Source: Lachnospiraceae bacterium EP-SM-12S-S03 (lineage in GTDB: Bacteria > Bacillota > Clostridia > Lachnospirales > Lachnospiraceae). From it: a DNA stretch of 64,000 bases. Location: contig JAJBSL010000002.1 in NCBI GenBank assembly GCA_020540725.1, positions 1 to 64,000 on the forward strand, read 5' to 3'. Position 1 is the stretch's first letter, and every line of letters begins with the position of its first letter. The position numbers and the translations under genes are program-made. Shown here in pieces: positions 9,417 through 18,271 of the stretch. Below the pieces are notes generated by a model. That model was not told where the DNA came from and made no database searches. It was given only the letters and a program-made list of their open reading frames with translations.

Positions 9417-10400
9417 TTACTCTGGCCTTCCAAGATAAATATACACTTTCGTTCCTACTCCCACTTTCGACTCAAGCTTCAGTTGATGATTCAATTTCCC
9501 TAGAATCTCTTTACTTAGATAAAGCCCAAGTCCTGTAGATTTCTTATGATCCCTTCCATTATATCCGGTAAACCCTTTCTCCACTACCCGCGGCAAATCC
9601 TCCGGACTGATTCCGATTCCTGTATCTTCAATTACGAGTGTATCTTTTCTCTCTTTTGACATATAGATAGAAATACTTCCTTCTTTTGTATATTTCAGTG
9701 CATTGGACAAAATCTGTTCTATCGCGAAAAGAAGCCACTTTTCGTCTGTGATCACCTGATAATCCATCTCTTCCAGATTCAATTTGATTTTCTGCAAAAT
9801 AAACAATCTCGAATATTTTCTTATCGCCTGGCGAATCATATTGAAAAGATCATATTTTTTCAGTGTCAAATCAGAGGTCATCTGCTCCGTTCTCAAGTAT
9901 CCAAGCACCATCTCCACATACTGTTCAATCTTAAAAAGTTCTGCAGACAATTCTCTCGGATTCAGTTCTCCGGATTGCAACAGAATATTCATAGCTGCGA
10001 TGGGTGTCTTGATCTGGTGTGCCCACAGCATATAATATTCTTCCATCTCCTTTTTCTCAATTTGGATACAAGATTCCATCTGTCTCTTCTCTTCGCACAA
10101 ATGGATCACCATATCCTGATACATTTTTTCAACTGCTCCTTCCGCCTTTGGAATCCCTTCATAGTCATATTTGATCTTTCTTTTCGCATATTCGAGATCT
10201 CTATATTTGCGAACATACTTGAAAAACGCAATCGTTTCTACGCTCACCCCGAAGGCGGCACAAAGAAGAAATGCATACACAACCATATCAAGCCTTGACG
10301 AATATAGAAAGAAGACAAAAAGCATAATGCCAAAAAAGGCAAAAAACAGAACGAGAGCTTTGATTCTCTCCTGTAAAAAAGATTTTAAAATTTTCATCAT
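9417..10400 (-). CDS. Sensor histidine kinase, BceS-like (intramembrane-sensing)
   Basis: Predicted 327-residue membrane kinase. Two transmembrane helices lie close together near the N-terminus (about 14-33 and 38-58) with almost no loop between them, the layout of intramembrane-sensing kinases that depend on a BceAB transporter for detection. H128 in LWAHQIKTPIAA is the phosphoacceptor; the ATP-binding domain shows the N box (LSNALKYTKEG), G1 (EDTGIGI) and G2 (STGLGLYLSKEI). The start overlaps the regulator stop codon (ATGA), so the two are co-translated. It should phosphorylate the adjacent response regulator. Confidence 0.94.
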   Translation of the reverse strand: MMKILKSFLQERIKALVLFFAFFGIMLFVFFLYSSRLDMVVYAFLLCAAFGVSVETIAFFKYVRKYRDLEYAKRKIKYDYEGIPKAEGAVEKMYQDMVIHLCEEKRQMESCIQIEKKEMEEYYMLWAHQIKTPIAAMNILLQSGELNPRELSAELFKIEQYVEMVLGYLRTEQMTSDLTLKKYDLFNMIRQAIRKYSRLFILQKIKLNLEEMDYQVITDEKWLLFAIEQILSNALKYTKEGSISIYMSKERKDTLVIEDTGIGISPEDLPRVVEKGFTGYNGRDHKKSTGLGLYLSKEILGKLNHQLKLESKVGVGTKVYIYLGRPE

Positions 10401-11068
10401 GGAATAATATACCCGATTCCTTTCTTTGTCACAATAAAATCAGAAAGCCCGATTTCTTCCAGTTTCTTTCTAAGTCTTGTTACATTGACAGTCAACGTAT
10501 TATCATCAATAAATTCGTTGCTTTCCCACAATCTTGTCATAATTTCTTCTCTTGACACAATCTTTCCCACATTTTCAAGCAATATCTGCAAAATCTTGTA
10601 ATCGTTCTTTGTCAGTGCAAGCTTTCGATCCTGATAAATTACTGTAGCATCATTTAAATTTAGCATTACTCCGTTATGTTCTATCACATTCACTGCCCCT
10701 TGAAACGCATATGTTCTTCGAAGAAGTGCCTGGATTTTGGCGGTAATCACATTCAGATCAAATGGTTTTTCTATAAATTCATCTCCCCCCATATTGATCG
10801 CCATCACAATGTTCATGTTATCTGACATGGATGAAATAAAAATCACCGGAACCTTAGATACTTTTCGAATCTCTGTACACCAATGATATCCATTATAAAA
10901 CGGCAGCATAATGTCCAGCAATACAAGTTGAGGCTCAAACTCTATAAACTCTTCATCTACATTTTTAAAATCTGTCACATAGCGGACATCATAATTCCAC
11001 TTTGCAAGATGATTAGCAAGAGTCTTTGCAATAACCATATCATCTTCCACAATTAATATCTTATACAC
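10397..11068 (-). CDS. OmpR-family response regulator, BceR-like
   Basis: Predicted 223-residue DNA-binding regulator. The receiver domain has the acidic pair E8/D9/D10, phosphoacceptor D52 (VLLDIMLPFYNG), the conserved S/T region and K103 (FIEKPF); the C-terminal winged helix (about 130-222) ends in VTRLRKKLEE and the GIGY wing. The start is a GTG at 11068 with AAGGTG seven bases upstream. It should bind the palindrome at 9373-9388 and switch on the transporter genes in response to antimicrobial peptides. Substrate specificity cannot be read from the sequence. Confidence 0.94.
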   Translation of the reverse strand: MYKILIVEDDMVIAKTLANHLAKWNYDVRYVTDFKNVDEEFIEFEPQLVLLDIMLPFYNGYHWCTEIRKVSKVPVIFISSMSDNMNIVMAINMGGDEFIEKPFDLNVITAKIQALLRRTYAFQGAVNVIEHNGVMLNLNDATVIYQDRKLALTKNDYKILQILLENVGKIVSREEIMTRLWESNEFIDDNTLTVNVTRLRKKLEEIGLSDFIVTKKGIGYIIP

Positions 11069-11097
11069 GCTATCACCTTCCTGTCATTTATGATAGT

Positions 11098-11126
11098 AGT
11101 ATAAAATGAAATGGAATTTTGCGCAA
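11098..11126 (-). promoter_or_regulatory. Promoter of the two-component operon
   Basis: On minus, TTGCGC (11126-11121), a 17-base spacer and TATACT (11103-11098) lie 30 bases before the GTG start of the response regulator. Confidence 0.6.
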
Positions 11127-11345
11127 TGTAAAATGGCTGCCAATTATCTTTTTATAATCAACAGCCATCTTACTGAAATGGTTCCATCATTCTTTTTTAC
11201 CTTTCGCTTTTCATAAGATATTTACTTATCTTAAATTAATCATCTTACTGTGTGGGTAATATTGTTTACTTTTAAGTTTTTGGTGGTCCGTACCTTCCTT
11301 TCTCTCCATTTTCTCATATAACTCTTCCGTAAATTATATGAAACT

Positions 11346-11420
11346 GATAAATAAAGTAAATATTAGATAACTTTTCCAATCAACTACGCTTCAATGTTAT
11401 CTGCTATTTCATTTATTTAT
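11346..11420. repeat. Imperfect inverted repeat, 25-bp arms
   Basis: Arm 11347-11371 matches the reverse complement of 11396-11420 at 21 of 25 positions, around a 24-base loop. It lies midway between divergent genes. It may be a remnant of a small non-autonomous element or a structured leader; no coding sequence is associated. Confidence 0.5.
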
Positions 11421-11506
11421 TTTGTTTATGCTGTTATTATATCATTAAATTTTTATTTGTCAACTGTATTTTTTATATTTTACAAAATTATCTGTCATTA
11501 TTTTCT

Positions 11507-11538
11507 TTGCATTAGCGACAGTTATAAATAGTTATAAT
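11507..11538 (+). promoter_or_regulatory. Possible purC promoter
   Basis: A perfect TATAAT (11533-11538) is the best -10 candidate for purC, with TTGCAT (11507-11512) upstream, but the 20-base spacing is unfavourable. A second TATAAA lies at 11523. Offered as the best available site only. Confidence 0.3.
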
Positions 11539-11659
11539 TATTTTTTCGCATTTTTTTCTTAATATAAATTGTAGAATTTCCAATTTTGTGTTAAAAAATA
11601 TAGGTAAGGTTTTTTACAAATTGGAATTTAATCCACATGAACAGAAAGGGTGCTTAAAA

Positions 11660-12343
11660 ATGAAGAAGATTTATGAAGGAAAAACAAAAGACGTATACAG
11701 CCTTGATAACGGAAACGTAATGTTGAAATTCAAAGATGACTGTACAGGAAAAGACGGTGTGTTTGATCCAGGCGAAAATGCAGTTGGTTTGACAATCGAA
11801 GGTATCGGCAAAGCAAACTTAGAGACTTCCATTCACTACTTTGAATTATTAAAGAAGGCAGGAATCAAAACTCATTATGTAAGTGCTAACGTTGAAGATG
11901 CTACTATGGAAGTTCTTCCTGCAACAGTTTTTGGACACGGCTTAGAAGTAATTTGCCGTCTTGTAGCTACAGGAAGTTTCATCCGCAGATATGGGGAATA
12001 CATCGAAGACGGAACTGTATTAGAAGGTGGATATGTAGAATGTACATTTAAAAACGATGCAAAAGGTGATCCGCTTGTAACAAGCGAAGGTCTTGCCGCT
12101 CTCGGTATTATGACACCTGCTATGTTCGAAAGCATGAAAGAACAGACATTAAAGATTACAAAAATCGTTGCTGAGGATTTAAAATCTATTGGACTTGATT
12201 TATGGGATATTAAATTCGAATTTGGTTACAACAATGATGAAGTTATCTTAATTGATGAGATTGCTTCCGGAAATATGCGTGTTTACAAAGACGGTAAAAT
12301 CGTTGAACCTGTTGAATTAACAAAATTAATTTTGAACAGATAA
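11660..12343 (+). CDS. purC: Phosphoribosylaminoimidazole-succinocarboxamide synthase (SAICAR synthetase)
   Basis: Predicted 227-residue cytoplasmic enzyme joining CAIR and aspartate with ATP in de novo purine synthesis. The N-terminus [11 protein letters not shown], the central [13 protein letters not shown] segment, and DIKFEFG followed by [11 protein letters not shown] are the family signatures, and the length is typical of short bacterial PurC. I use the ATG at 11660, which has AGAAAGG nine to ten bases upstream, in preference to an in-frame start at 11588 that would add a non-homologous AT-rich extension. It stands alone, without other pur genes nearby. Confidence 0.95.
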   Translation: MKKIYEGKTKDVYSLDNGNVMLKFKDDCTGKDGVFDPGENAVGLTIEGIGKANLETSIHYFELLKKAGIKTHYVSANVEDATMEVLPATVFGHGLEVICRLVATGSFIRRYGEYIEDGTVLEGGYVECTFKNDAKGDPLVTSEGLAALGIMTPAMFESMKEQTLKITKIVAEDLKSIGLDLWDIKFEFGYNNDEVILIDEIASGNMRVYKDGKIVEPVELTKLILNR

Positions 12344-12361
12344 TTAAATAAGCAATTATTC

Positions 12362-12401
12362 AAAAGAGTTATGCAGCCAACTTGAGCGACATAACTCTTT
12401 T
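12362..12401. terminator. Terminator after purC
   Basis: A 12-base arm (12362-12373) pairs with 12390-12401 and ends in a T-run on plus. It separates purC from sleC. Confidence 0.8.
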
Positions 12402-12497
12402 TGATTTATACACACTGGTTTTTATTCCTTATCCTGTGCACACTCTTTCTTTTTGCACATATACATAGATATTAACAGAGCCTTGTGAGGTTAAACC

Positions 12498-13436
12498 ATG
12501 AAATCTTTAAAGACTATGCAAAACGAGAATGTAGATAAGGGCACGTTACAAATTAACGTAACATCCGGTATCACATCTTATCCTATCGAAAACGCAACAA
12601 TAAATATTTATTACACCGGAGTTCCCGGAGAACAACTTGAACAGCTTACCACCGACTCTTCCGGACAAACAGAAACTATCGAACTCGATACGCCTCCTTT
12701 GGAGTATAGTCGAAATCCGACTATTGAATCCCAACCATACTCAGAATATACTTTCGAGGTCAGTGCACCCGGATACGAACCCATAAGCATTGCCGGAGCG
12801 GAACTTCTTCCTACTGTAAAAGCAATTCAAAACGTCACAATGCGTCCTCTAGATGCTCCCAACAGCTCCCCTGAGATTTTTGTCATTCCCGGGCATACTC
12901 TCTACGAAGAATATCCACCCAAAATCGCCGAAGATGAAATAAAGCCAATAAATGAAACAGGTGAAATCGTACTTAGCCGTGTGGTTGTTCCTGAATACAT
13001 TGTAGTACATGACGGCTCTCCAAGAGATAGCACTGCAAAAAACTATTACGTTCGCTACAAAGAGTATATCAAAAATGTTGCATCCAGCGAAATTTACGCC
13101 ACATGGCCTGCCTCCACAATTCGGGCAAATGTATTAGCAATTATGTCCTTTACACTAAACAGAGTCTATACGGAGTGGTACCGGAATCAAGGCTACGATT
13201 TTACAATCACCTCTTCCACCGCTTTTGACCACAAGTGGATTCCTGAACGGAACATTTACGATACAATTTCTGTCATTGTAGATGAACTATTTGCAAGTTA
13301 TCTATCCAGACCAAATGTCAAACAACCGATTCTTACACAGTATTGTGACGGTAGACAAGTACAATGTCCAAACTGGATGACCAAATTGCAACAACATACA
13401 TCATACATAATTAAAATAAGAAGTGATACAATATAA
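12498..13436 (+). CDS. sleC: Spore cortex-lytic enzyme SleC, 5' segment interrupted by prophage
   Basis: Encodes residues 1-294 of a SleC-type enzyme and then 18 phage-derived codons before a stop. SleC is the pro-enzyme that degrades spore cortex peptidoglycan during germination in clostridia. Residues about 14-118 form the beta-sandwich pre/pro region; about 160-290 is the catalytic part (VVPEYIVVHDG, NVASSEIYATWP, MSFTLNRVYTEWYRN, YDFTITSS, QYCDGR). The family continues CPNW-M-S/T-QWGS, and here CPNWM-T is broken exactly before QWGS, which reappears at 52142. Joined in frame, the protein has 421 residues, close to known SleC (about 420-440). GTGAGG lies seven bases before the ATG. No PG-binding domain remains on this half. 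Confidence 0.88.
   Translation: MKSLKTMQNENVDKGTLQINVTSGITSYPIENATINIYYTGVPGEQLEQLTTDSSGQTETIELDTPPLEYSRNPTIESQPYSEYTFEVSAPGYEPISIAGAELLPTVKAIQNVTMRPLDAPNSSPEIFVIPGHTLYEEYPPKIAEDEIKPINETGEIVLSRVVVPEYIVVHDGSPRDSTAKNYYVRYKEYIKNVASSEIYATWPASTIRANVLAIMSFTLNRVYTEWYRNQGYDFTITSSTAFDHKWIPERNIYDTISVIVDELFASYLSRPNVKQPILTQYCDGRQVQCPNWMTKLQQHTSYIIKIRSDTI
13361..13400 (+). other. Left prophage attachment site (attL)
   Basis: The sleC codons up to ATG (13377-13379) are bacterial; from 13381 the sequence is phage. The shared crossover dinucleotide TG lies at 13378-13379. The 20 bases from 13381 are the reverse complement, at 17 of 20 positions, of the 20 bases ending at 52138, so they are one arm of a palindromic attP. 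Confidence 0.85.
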
Positions 13437-13470
13437 GCCCCTTCTCGTAAGAGTTGGGGCTGTAATTTTG
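13436..13470 (+). terminator. Hairpin just inside the left prophage end
   Basis: AGCCCC (13436-13441) pairs with GGGGCT (13456-13461), with inner CTC/GAG, followed by a T-rich stretch on plus. It follows the stop codon of the interrupted sleC segment and faces the end of the phage late operon. Confidence 0.6.
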
Positions 13471-13523
13471 TTTAGAGTCTACTGTTAATGTACTGCTGCC
13501 ATGCTTTGATTGTAGATGGTCAT

Positions 13524-14435
13524 CTATACCAATCTCAGCTCAATTGCCTCGATCTTCTTGTTCATTCCCATCGTTCCAACCATGCCCGATGTCCAGCGAG
13601 TCCAGCCAATATCCTGGATATGTACCCTCACCTGAAGTTTCTTACCTTTTAATCCTTCCGGAATCAACTCGATTGCTTCCATCTGTAAATTCTTTCCGGT
13701 TGTTCCTATAACCGTATCGTGCTTAATATAGCCAAAATCCTGAAGACCAATATTCTGAATGTGCGCACGGGCCTTGATCTTAAAATCTAACTTACGCATG
13801 TCAATCTTGATTGCTTCCAGTGCTCTGTCCTCTCCGGTTGTCCCGGCAGTACCACCATTTACTGCATCCATCCAACCTTTGCCAGATACATGTGCTCGGT
13901 ACCATAACGGCGTAGACTGAGTCTTAATATCAAATGACCCAAGAATCCCTTTTGCAATAGCATCAACATTAGCATTGAAAGTTTTCACGTCTCCCGCATT
14001 AGAGATAAATCCACACTCTACCAATCGATAGTTATATCCTTTTGTAGCTGCGCGATTTACATTGGCAAGATCACTCCGTCCTACGATCTTGTTTGAACGT
14101 CCCGGGAACATATCTCCAAGGAATTTCGCAAGCGCATTGTCATATCCATCTGCATCAAGTCCTGCTTTAATAATTACATGCGCTCCTTTCGCCTTCTTAT
14201 TCGGATTACTGTCCATATGCAATTCACAAATTTTATAATCTTTCGGAATGTTCAGATTCAAAATGCCTTTGTCTTTGTAAAAGTTTCGATTCACATCGCC
14301 AAGCATGACGGAATCTCCTCCCAGTTCCTTGATTTTCTTTCCTAGCTTTCTTACCTGATCTGCTTCTTTAAAACCGTTCCCTACTGCTCCTGAATCTCCT
14401 GCTCCATGTCCACAAATTACAAATAATTTTGCCAT
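13524..14435 (-). CDS. Endolysin: N-acetylmuramoyl-L-alanine amidase with ChW repeats
   Basis: Predicted 303-residue enzyme cutting the MurNAc-L-Ala amide bond of host peptidoglycan at lysis. The Amidase_3 domain (about 1-165) shows zinc ligands H10 (ICGHGAGD), E24 and H73 (CELHMDSNP) and catalytic E140 (RLVECGF). Three C-terminal repeats of about 45 residues (YRAHVSGKGWMDAVNGG, ARAHIQNIGLQDF, VRVHIQDIGWTRW) are clostridial hydrophobic-W wall-binding modules. The ATG at 14435 has AAAGGGG ten bases upstream. No signal peptide, so release depends on the adjacent holin. Confidence 0.93.
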   Translation of the reverse strand: MAKLFVICGHGAGDSGAVGNGFKEADQVRKLGKKIKELGGDSVMLGDVNRNFYKDKGILNLNIPKDYKICELHMDSNPNKKAKGAHVIIKAGLDADGYDNALAKFLGDMFPGRSNKIVGRSDLANVNRAATKGYNYRLVECGFISNAGDVKTFNANVDAIAKGILGSFDIKTQSTPLWYRAHVSGKGWMDAVNGGTAGTTGEDRALEAIKIDMRKLDFKIKARAHIQNIGLQDFGYIKHDTVIGTTGKNLQMEAIELIPEGLKGKKLQVRVHIQDIGWTRWTSGMVGTMGMNKKIEAIELRLV

Positions 14436-14480
14436 AATAAAATCCCCTTTCTGCCGGTTGCGCCGGCGCAAAGAGGACGA

Positions 14481-14954
14481 TTACTCGCCCTCTGAATCCT
14501 TGCCATTTTCCTCTATATCCGTTACTGTTTCTATTTTCTTTTTCACAAATCGAAGCACCGGTCCTAATACCGGGATTGTCACTCCTATTGTTTCACAGTT
14601 TTCTGTAATACTAATCAATTCGTTAATCACGAGCCAACTCGCTACGATTGCCGCAAACAAAAGTGGAAATGCCATTTCTATATGCAGCGTTCCGGTTACA
14701 TAAGAAATCATGCAGTCAATTCCAAATCCCACAAAAATCAAAATATACATCGTAACTTTCTTATAAATTCCATTAATTGAAATTTCACTTGTTATTTTTT
14801 CTCCGCGCATTTTCGCCGCGCGAAGACCTGTAAAATAATCAATGATATTGCATGGAATTAATAGCGCTAACGGTACCGCTAAGATTCCAAAGAAACTAAA
14901 AAAAGCGCCAATGATAGCGCTAATCGTATATTTAATACCTTCCATTCTCTTCAT
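14481..14954 (-). CDS. Phage holin (holin_4 / TcdE-like family)
   Basis: Predicted 157-residue membrane protein that forms the lysis pore. Hydrophobic segments near 10-35, 62-85 and 88-112, the conserved IIDYFTGL-AAK motif after the first segments, and a charged C-terminal tail match the family with the TcdE and Cp-1-like holins. It precedes the endolysin in transcription, as is usual. Start 14954 is used; an alternative ATG three codons downstream is possible. Confidence 0.9.
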   Translation of the reverse strand: MKRMEGIKYTISAIIGAFFSFFGILAVPLALLIPCNIIDYFTGLRAAKMRGEKITSEISINGIYKKVTMYILIFVGFGIDCMISYVTGTLHIEMAFPLLFAAIVASWLVINELISITENCETIGVTIPVLGPVLRFVKKKIETVTDIEENGKDSEGE

Positions 14955-14990
14955 TTACCTCGCTTTCCTTTCTCTGTTTTAAAATCGCAT

Positions 14991-15014
14991 AAAAAAATAA
15001 GACCGTTACGGTCT
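14991..15014 (-). terminator. Terminator between tail and lysis genes
   Basis: On minus AGACCG-TAA-CGGTCT (15014-15000) is followed by TATTTTTTT. Partial termination here would set lysis gene expression relative to tail genes. Confidence 0.7.
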
Positions 15015-15044
15015 CGCTCTAATTCTCATGATTGTACCTACTTT

Positions 15045-15224
15045 CTACATTTCTTGTTGTATGTATGTTTCTTCCGCAAGCAGTGTAAGTGTGGCGTATT
15101 CCTCTTCACTAATACGATTCATCGCAAAGTAGACATCTAACTTTGCAATCGCTTCATCTTTAGTTTTATAAAATTTCTTTTCAATCAGGTTTGTCATCAG
15201 TTTTACAATTAATGTGTTTGCCAT
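15045..15224 (-). CDS. Small phage protein after the tail fibre gene
   Basis: Predicted 59-residue protein (starts MANTLIVKLMTNLIEKK) with two amphipathic helices. The ATG overlaps the last 16 bases of the fibre gene, whose terminal codons carry its AGGTG ribosome binding site, so it is co-translated. Small proteins at this position (XkdX-like) are common between fibre and holin genes; I cannot assign a function. Confidence 0.65.
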   Translation of the reverse strand: MANTLIVKLMTNLIEKKFYKTKDEAIAKLDVYFAMNRISEEEYATLTLLAEETYIQQEM

Positions 15225-18115
15225 TGTGTCACCTCGCTTTCTAAAATATTATTTGTATCGTTTTCTATCATTGTTGCCTGTGTTTCCATCGGCATCAAAG
15301 ATAACAAGTTCGATATGTTTGTTTGATACTGACTTATGATGTTTGCCACATTTGCAGCTACCTTGTTGTCAATATAGTTCTTCGTATCTGCAATGTACGT
15401 AACTTCTGCTCCTCCGTAAACCTCACCGCCATCTACTGCAATGACTGTGGTTGGGTAGTAAGTCTTTAAGGCTCGGATAGCGTCCTGTTCAGATTGAGAA
15501 AGTGGGACGAATTCGGTATTTTTCGTTTTATACCATACATACGTATTCGAGTTTCTAATCCATTCTTGGAATGTTTCTATGCTTCGGAATACACCTTCTT
15601 TATTTTTTGAAGAGAAAACCATAGTATCATGTAAACATCCCATATAAAAATCTGTTTTTCCAGATTGCGTATATAAAGTTGTTCCTGGAACATTTTCAAA
15701 AGTGTTACAATAGCATATTGATTCACTCCAACTATCGCCGTTTTCACCATTCGTAATTTTATACTGTATTGCTTTTTCATTGTCGGAATATAATCTAAAT
15801 ACATCGTTTTCGAATGTTTTTCTAGCACTCTGAAACAACCACCCAATCTGCCCATCTTGCTCAATAAGTTTATCCCATTTCGTAACTGGTCGGTCGGATG
15901 TGAGTGTGAGAGTTTGTTCTTTGTATAACACGTCTAAATTAACATTTTTAATATCATCATAAGTGATGTAAGCATTGTCGGTGTCTAAATTGGTTGAATT
16001 AACTCCTTGATACAAAAATAATCCGTCTACTGTTACATGGAATGTATATCCGTTGTACAGTAATTGCGGAATCTTACATTCACCACTCACAACACCCGTG
16101 TCATTTTCACTAGTTAATCCGCCACTATTGCAATAAGCATATAATTCTCCCGCATTTTTAAATGTTCTTTCTTCGTTTAAAATAAATGCGTTAACAGTTC
16201 TAGACTTCAAACCAACATAAATTCTATATGTTTTGCCTTTTTTTAACGGAAAAGCTCTTATATTGTAGAAGTACAAACCTTTTTGTAAATAACCACTATT
16301 ATTTATGTTCACCAAGACCTCATACTTCCCTGTCAGCTCATTATATTTTCCAACACTTCGGATCTCTTGCGGATATTCTGGGCTTGGAGATGGTCTACCG
16401 CCTGTGTAGGGTTCGTATGGTGGTGGATCACTTTGCCCTAAAGATATCATAATCTTTTCATTTCCAGTAATTCGAAATGTTTCTGAGTTAGCGTCTGTAT
16501 ATCCACAACCACTTATATAATTAATCCCTTTTTTTAAAGTAATTGATAAGGTAACGTTTTTACTAAGTCTAAGAAATGGTTTTGAAAACTCTGTTCCAGA
16601 CAGAAGAGCTTTAATATATATTCCATTTATAGAATCTTTCTCACATCTAATTTTATACACCCCATCCTGCGGTGCTTCGATTTTCCAAATACCATTTATT
16701 TCTGTTTCACTGTCGTCCTCTACGATTTCGCCTGTTTCGTTTATATGACCTCTTACGAACGATTTGTCATTCCACAAATTCTTCCCCGTTGTCTGTGTCT
16801 GCTCCGACTTTCCGCTCAACTTCAAGTCCTTAATCTGACGTTCTGCGCTGTCTGGTATCACAAGAGGACTTTCACCACTCATTGTATTTACAATTGCGAT
16901 TCCATCACCACCAGAAGTCTGAACTTCACCCGGTATAACATTACCATCCTCGCCGATCACAAGGGCTTTTCCGGCATGTTCTGCACCTTGGTTTTTGTCG
17001 AGCTTCCCATTCGTATCTGGAATCATAACAGTAATCTCGCTACTTCCGTCATACTCTGCCGTGACAGCACCTTCAAAGGTAAGTTTATGCGGATTCGGTA
17101 ATTTCTTCGGAATTGATTTTACAACCTCGTCTATCTGTCTTTTTAATTCCACGCCTTGAGCTGCAGATAATACTTTTGTCGTAACATTTGTTACTAGGTT
17201 ATTTACAATCTCTGATGTGCTGATCTTACCGGTTGTTATTCCGTCGATTAGTGTCTTGTTATTTTTTATATAAGCAACAATCTCTGACATCTGATCGAGA
17301 GTCTCATCATCACTGTTGGCAAGACTATTTAATTTCTCAGTTAAGCCGGAAATCGAACTTCTAATATCGCTATGAGCTGTATCAGATACATCGTGCGTAT
17401 TTACACTACCTTTACTTTCTGCTCCAACTTCTGTTGCAGTGTATGTCGGTTTCTGTGGTTGTTTAGCCCAATCATATACATCGCTTGCCGGAAGAGATGT
17501 TGGGATCTCTTCTTTCAATGCATACTCGCCTTTTTGTTGGATCCCCAATTCTTCCAGCGTTTTATCTCCTGATAGTTCATTTCCATTGATTCGAGGTTTG
17601 TTTTCCAAATCATTGTAATCTGTAGTTCCGGAGCCTCCGTCTGTCGGTCCTTCCTTTTCCACTACATTTCCTTCATCATCGGTTCCTAGGTACTTATTCG
17701 GAATATGTCCTGATTTATCTATTTTCTTATCCATTTCTCCAAGTATCTGTTGGTACACATCCGGAGTCGGCGGTACCGATGCATCCGACTCTCGGTACCC
17801 CGTCTTTTCAATCTTTACACTACTTTCATTCGCAGTTATCAAGTCTCCACAATACACAGAGACATATCCCCTTGTTCTTTCTTCTGTATCAAAAAATTCC
17901 CACGGCACAATGCACTCATTATGCTCATCTAAGAGTTGAGATTTTGAATAATTCCCTTGGACAAAGATCGCCGTCTTTTGTCCTTCCCACTCTTCAGTTA
18001 AAAAATCAAAGTGTGCTTTAAACATATTTGCGCATTTTGCGACCGGGACTTCTTCATCAATTCTCATGATGTATTGGCCACGCACTTCAAATCGTAATAC
18101 TTTCACTTCTTTCAC
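15209..18115 (-). CDS. Tail fibre / upper baseplate-like protein
   Basis: Predicted 968-residue tail-tip protein. Residues 1-105 form a beta-sandwich resembling the BppU N-terminal domain that docks fibres to the tail. A linker (DYNDLENKPRINGNEL, typical of phage fibres) and a helical stretch around 240-330 follow. Two lectin-like jelly-roll segments from about 430 each lead into text such as YEPYTGGRPSPSPEYPQEI, widespread in gut Firmicute phage fibres. It is the likely receptor-binding protein. Host range differences should map to the C-terminal half. Confidence 0.82.
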   Translation of the reverse strand: MKEVKVLRFEVRGQYIMRIDEEVPVAKCANMFKAHFDFLTEEWEGQKTAIFVQGNYSKSQLLDEHNECIVPWEFFDTEERTRGYVSVYCGDLITANESSVKIEKTGYRESDASVPPTPDVYQQILGEMDKKIDKSGHIPNKYLGTDDEGNVVEKEGPTDGGSGTTDYNDLENKPRINGNELSGDKTLEELGIQQKGEYALKEEIPTSLPASDVYDWAKQPQKPTYTATEVGAESKGSVNTHDVSDTAHSDIRSSISGLTEKLNSLANSDDETLDQMSEIVAYIKNNKTLIDGITTGKISTSEIVNNLVTNVTTKVLSAAQGVELKRQIDEVVKSIPKKLPNPHKLTFEGAVTAEYDGSSEITVMIPDTNGKLDKNQGAEHAGKALVIGEDGNVIPGEVQTSGGDGIAIVNTMSGESPLVIPDSAERQIKDLKLSGKSEQTQTTGKNLWNDKSFVRGHINETGEIVEDDSETEINGIWKIEAPQDGVYKIRCEKDSINGIYIKALLSGTEFSKPFLRLSKNVTLSITLKKGINYISGCGYTDANSETFRITGNEKIMISLGQSDPPPYEPYTGGRPSPSPEYPQEIRSVGKYNELTGKYEVLVNINNSGYLQKGLYFYNIRAFPLKKGKTYRIYVGLKSRTVNAFILNEERTFKNAGELYAYCNSGGLTSENDTGVVSGECKIPQLLYNGYTFHVTVDGLFLYQGVNSTNLDTDNAYITYDDIKNVNLDVLYKEQTLTLTSDRPVTKWDKLIEQDGQIGWLFQSARKTFENDVFRLYSDNEKAIQYKITNGENGDSWSESICYCNTFENVPGTTLYTQSGKTDFYMGCLHDTMVFSSKNKEGVFRSIETFQEWIRNSNTYVWYKTKNTEFVPLSQSEQDAIRALKTYYPTTVIAVDGGEVYGGAEVTYIADTKNYIDNKVAANVANIISQYQTNISNLLSLMPMETQATMIENDTNNILESEVTQWQTH

Positions 18116-18124
18116 CCTTTCCTA

Positions 18125-18172
18125 GGTAAAATAAAACAGATTCTTAACCGTCTTTTCGACTATCAAGAATCT
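18125..18172 (-). terminator. Intra-operon terminator before the fibre gene
   Basis: On minus an eight-base stem (18172-18165 with 18145-18138), with an inner GTC/GAC pairing, is followed by GTTTTATTTT. It overlaps the stop of the 41-residue gene and precedes the fibre gene, so it would attenuate fibre transcription. Confidence 0.6.
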
Positions 18173-18269
18173 GTTGCACTTCCTCTTTTAAATTCTCCGG
18201 TACATCTTCCAATGTTTTCTGTTGTTTCTCAATTAGATCTGCATATACTCTTGCGATATAAATTGCCAT
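18144..18269 (-). CDS. CD1375-like small phage protein
   Basis: Predicted 41-residue protein beginning MAIYIARVYADLIEKQQ, a form I recognise from Clostridia prophages as CD1375-like; function unknown. GGAGG lies eight bases before the ATG at 18269, and it starts two bases after the preceding gene ends. Its 3' end forms part of a terminator hairpin. Confidence 0.7.
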   Translation of the reverse strand: MAIYIARVYADLIEKQQKTLEDVPENLKEEVQQILDSRKDG

Positions 18270-18271
18270 GC

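Larger units (their letters stand above)
11127..11587. other. Long AT-rich intergenic region before purC
   Basis: No gene is visible here. It holds several dyads: ATGGCTG (11133-11139) with CAGCCAT (11162-11168), a TAAGATA/TATCTTA hairpin near 11213-11232, and the larger imperfect inverted repeat annotated separately. I looked for conserved purine-riboswitch segments and for a PurR box in front of purC and saw neither. Confidence 0.6.

Noticed and set aside
11127..11659. Purine riboswitch or PurR box before purC
   Set aside because: I looked for the conserved aptamer segments and the PurR pattern and did not see them.
12420..12497. Sporulation sigma-factor promoter before sleC
   Set aside because: CATATACATA and CATAGATATTA only partly resemble sigma-E or sigma-K -10 elements, and no matching -35 was found.
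13361..13400. Integration into a tRNA gene
   Set aside because: The junctions lie in sleC codons; no tRNA-like sequence is present at either end, and serine integrases rarely use tRNA genes.
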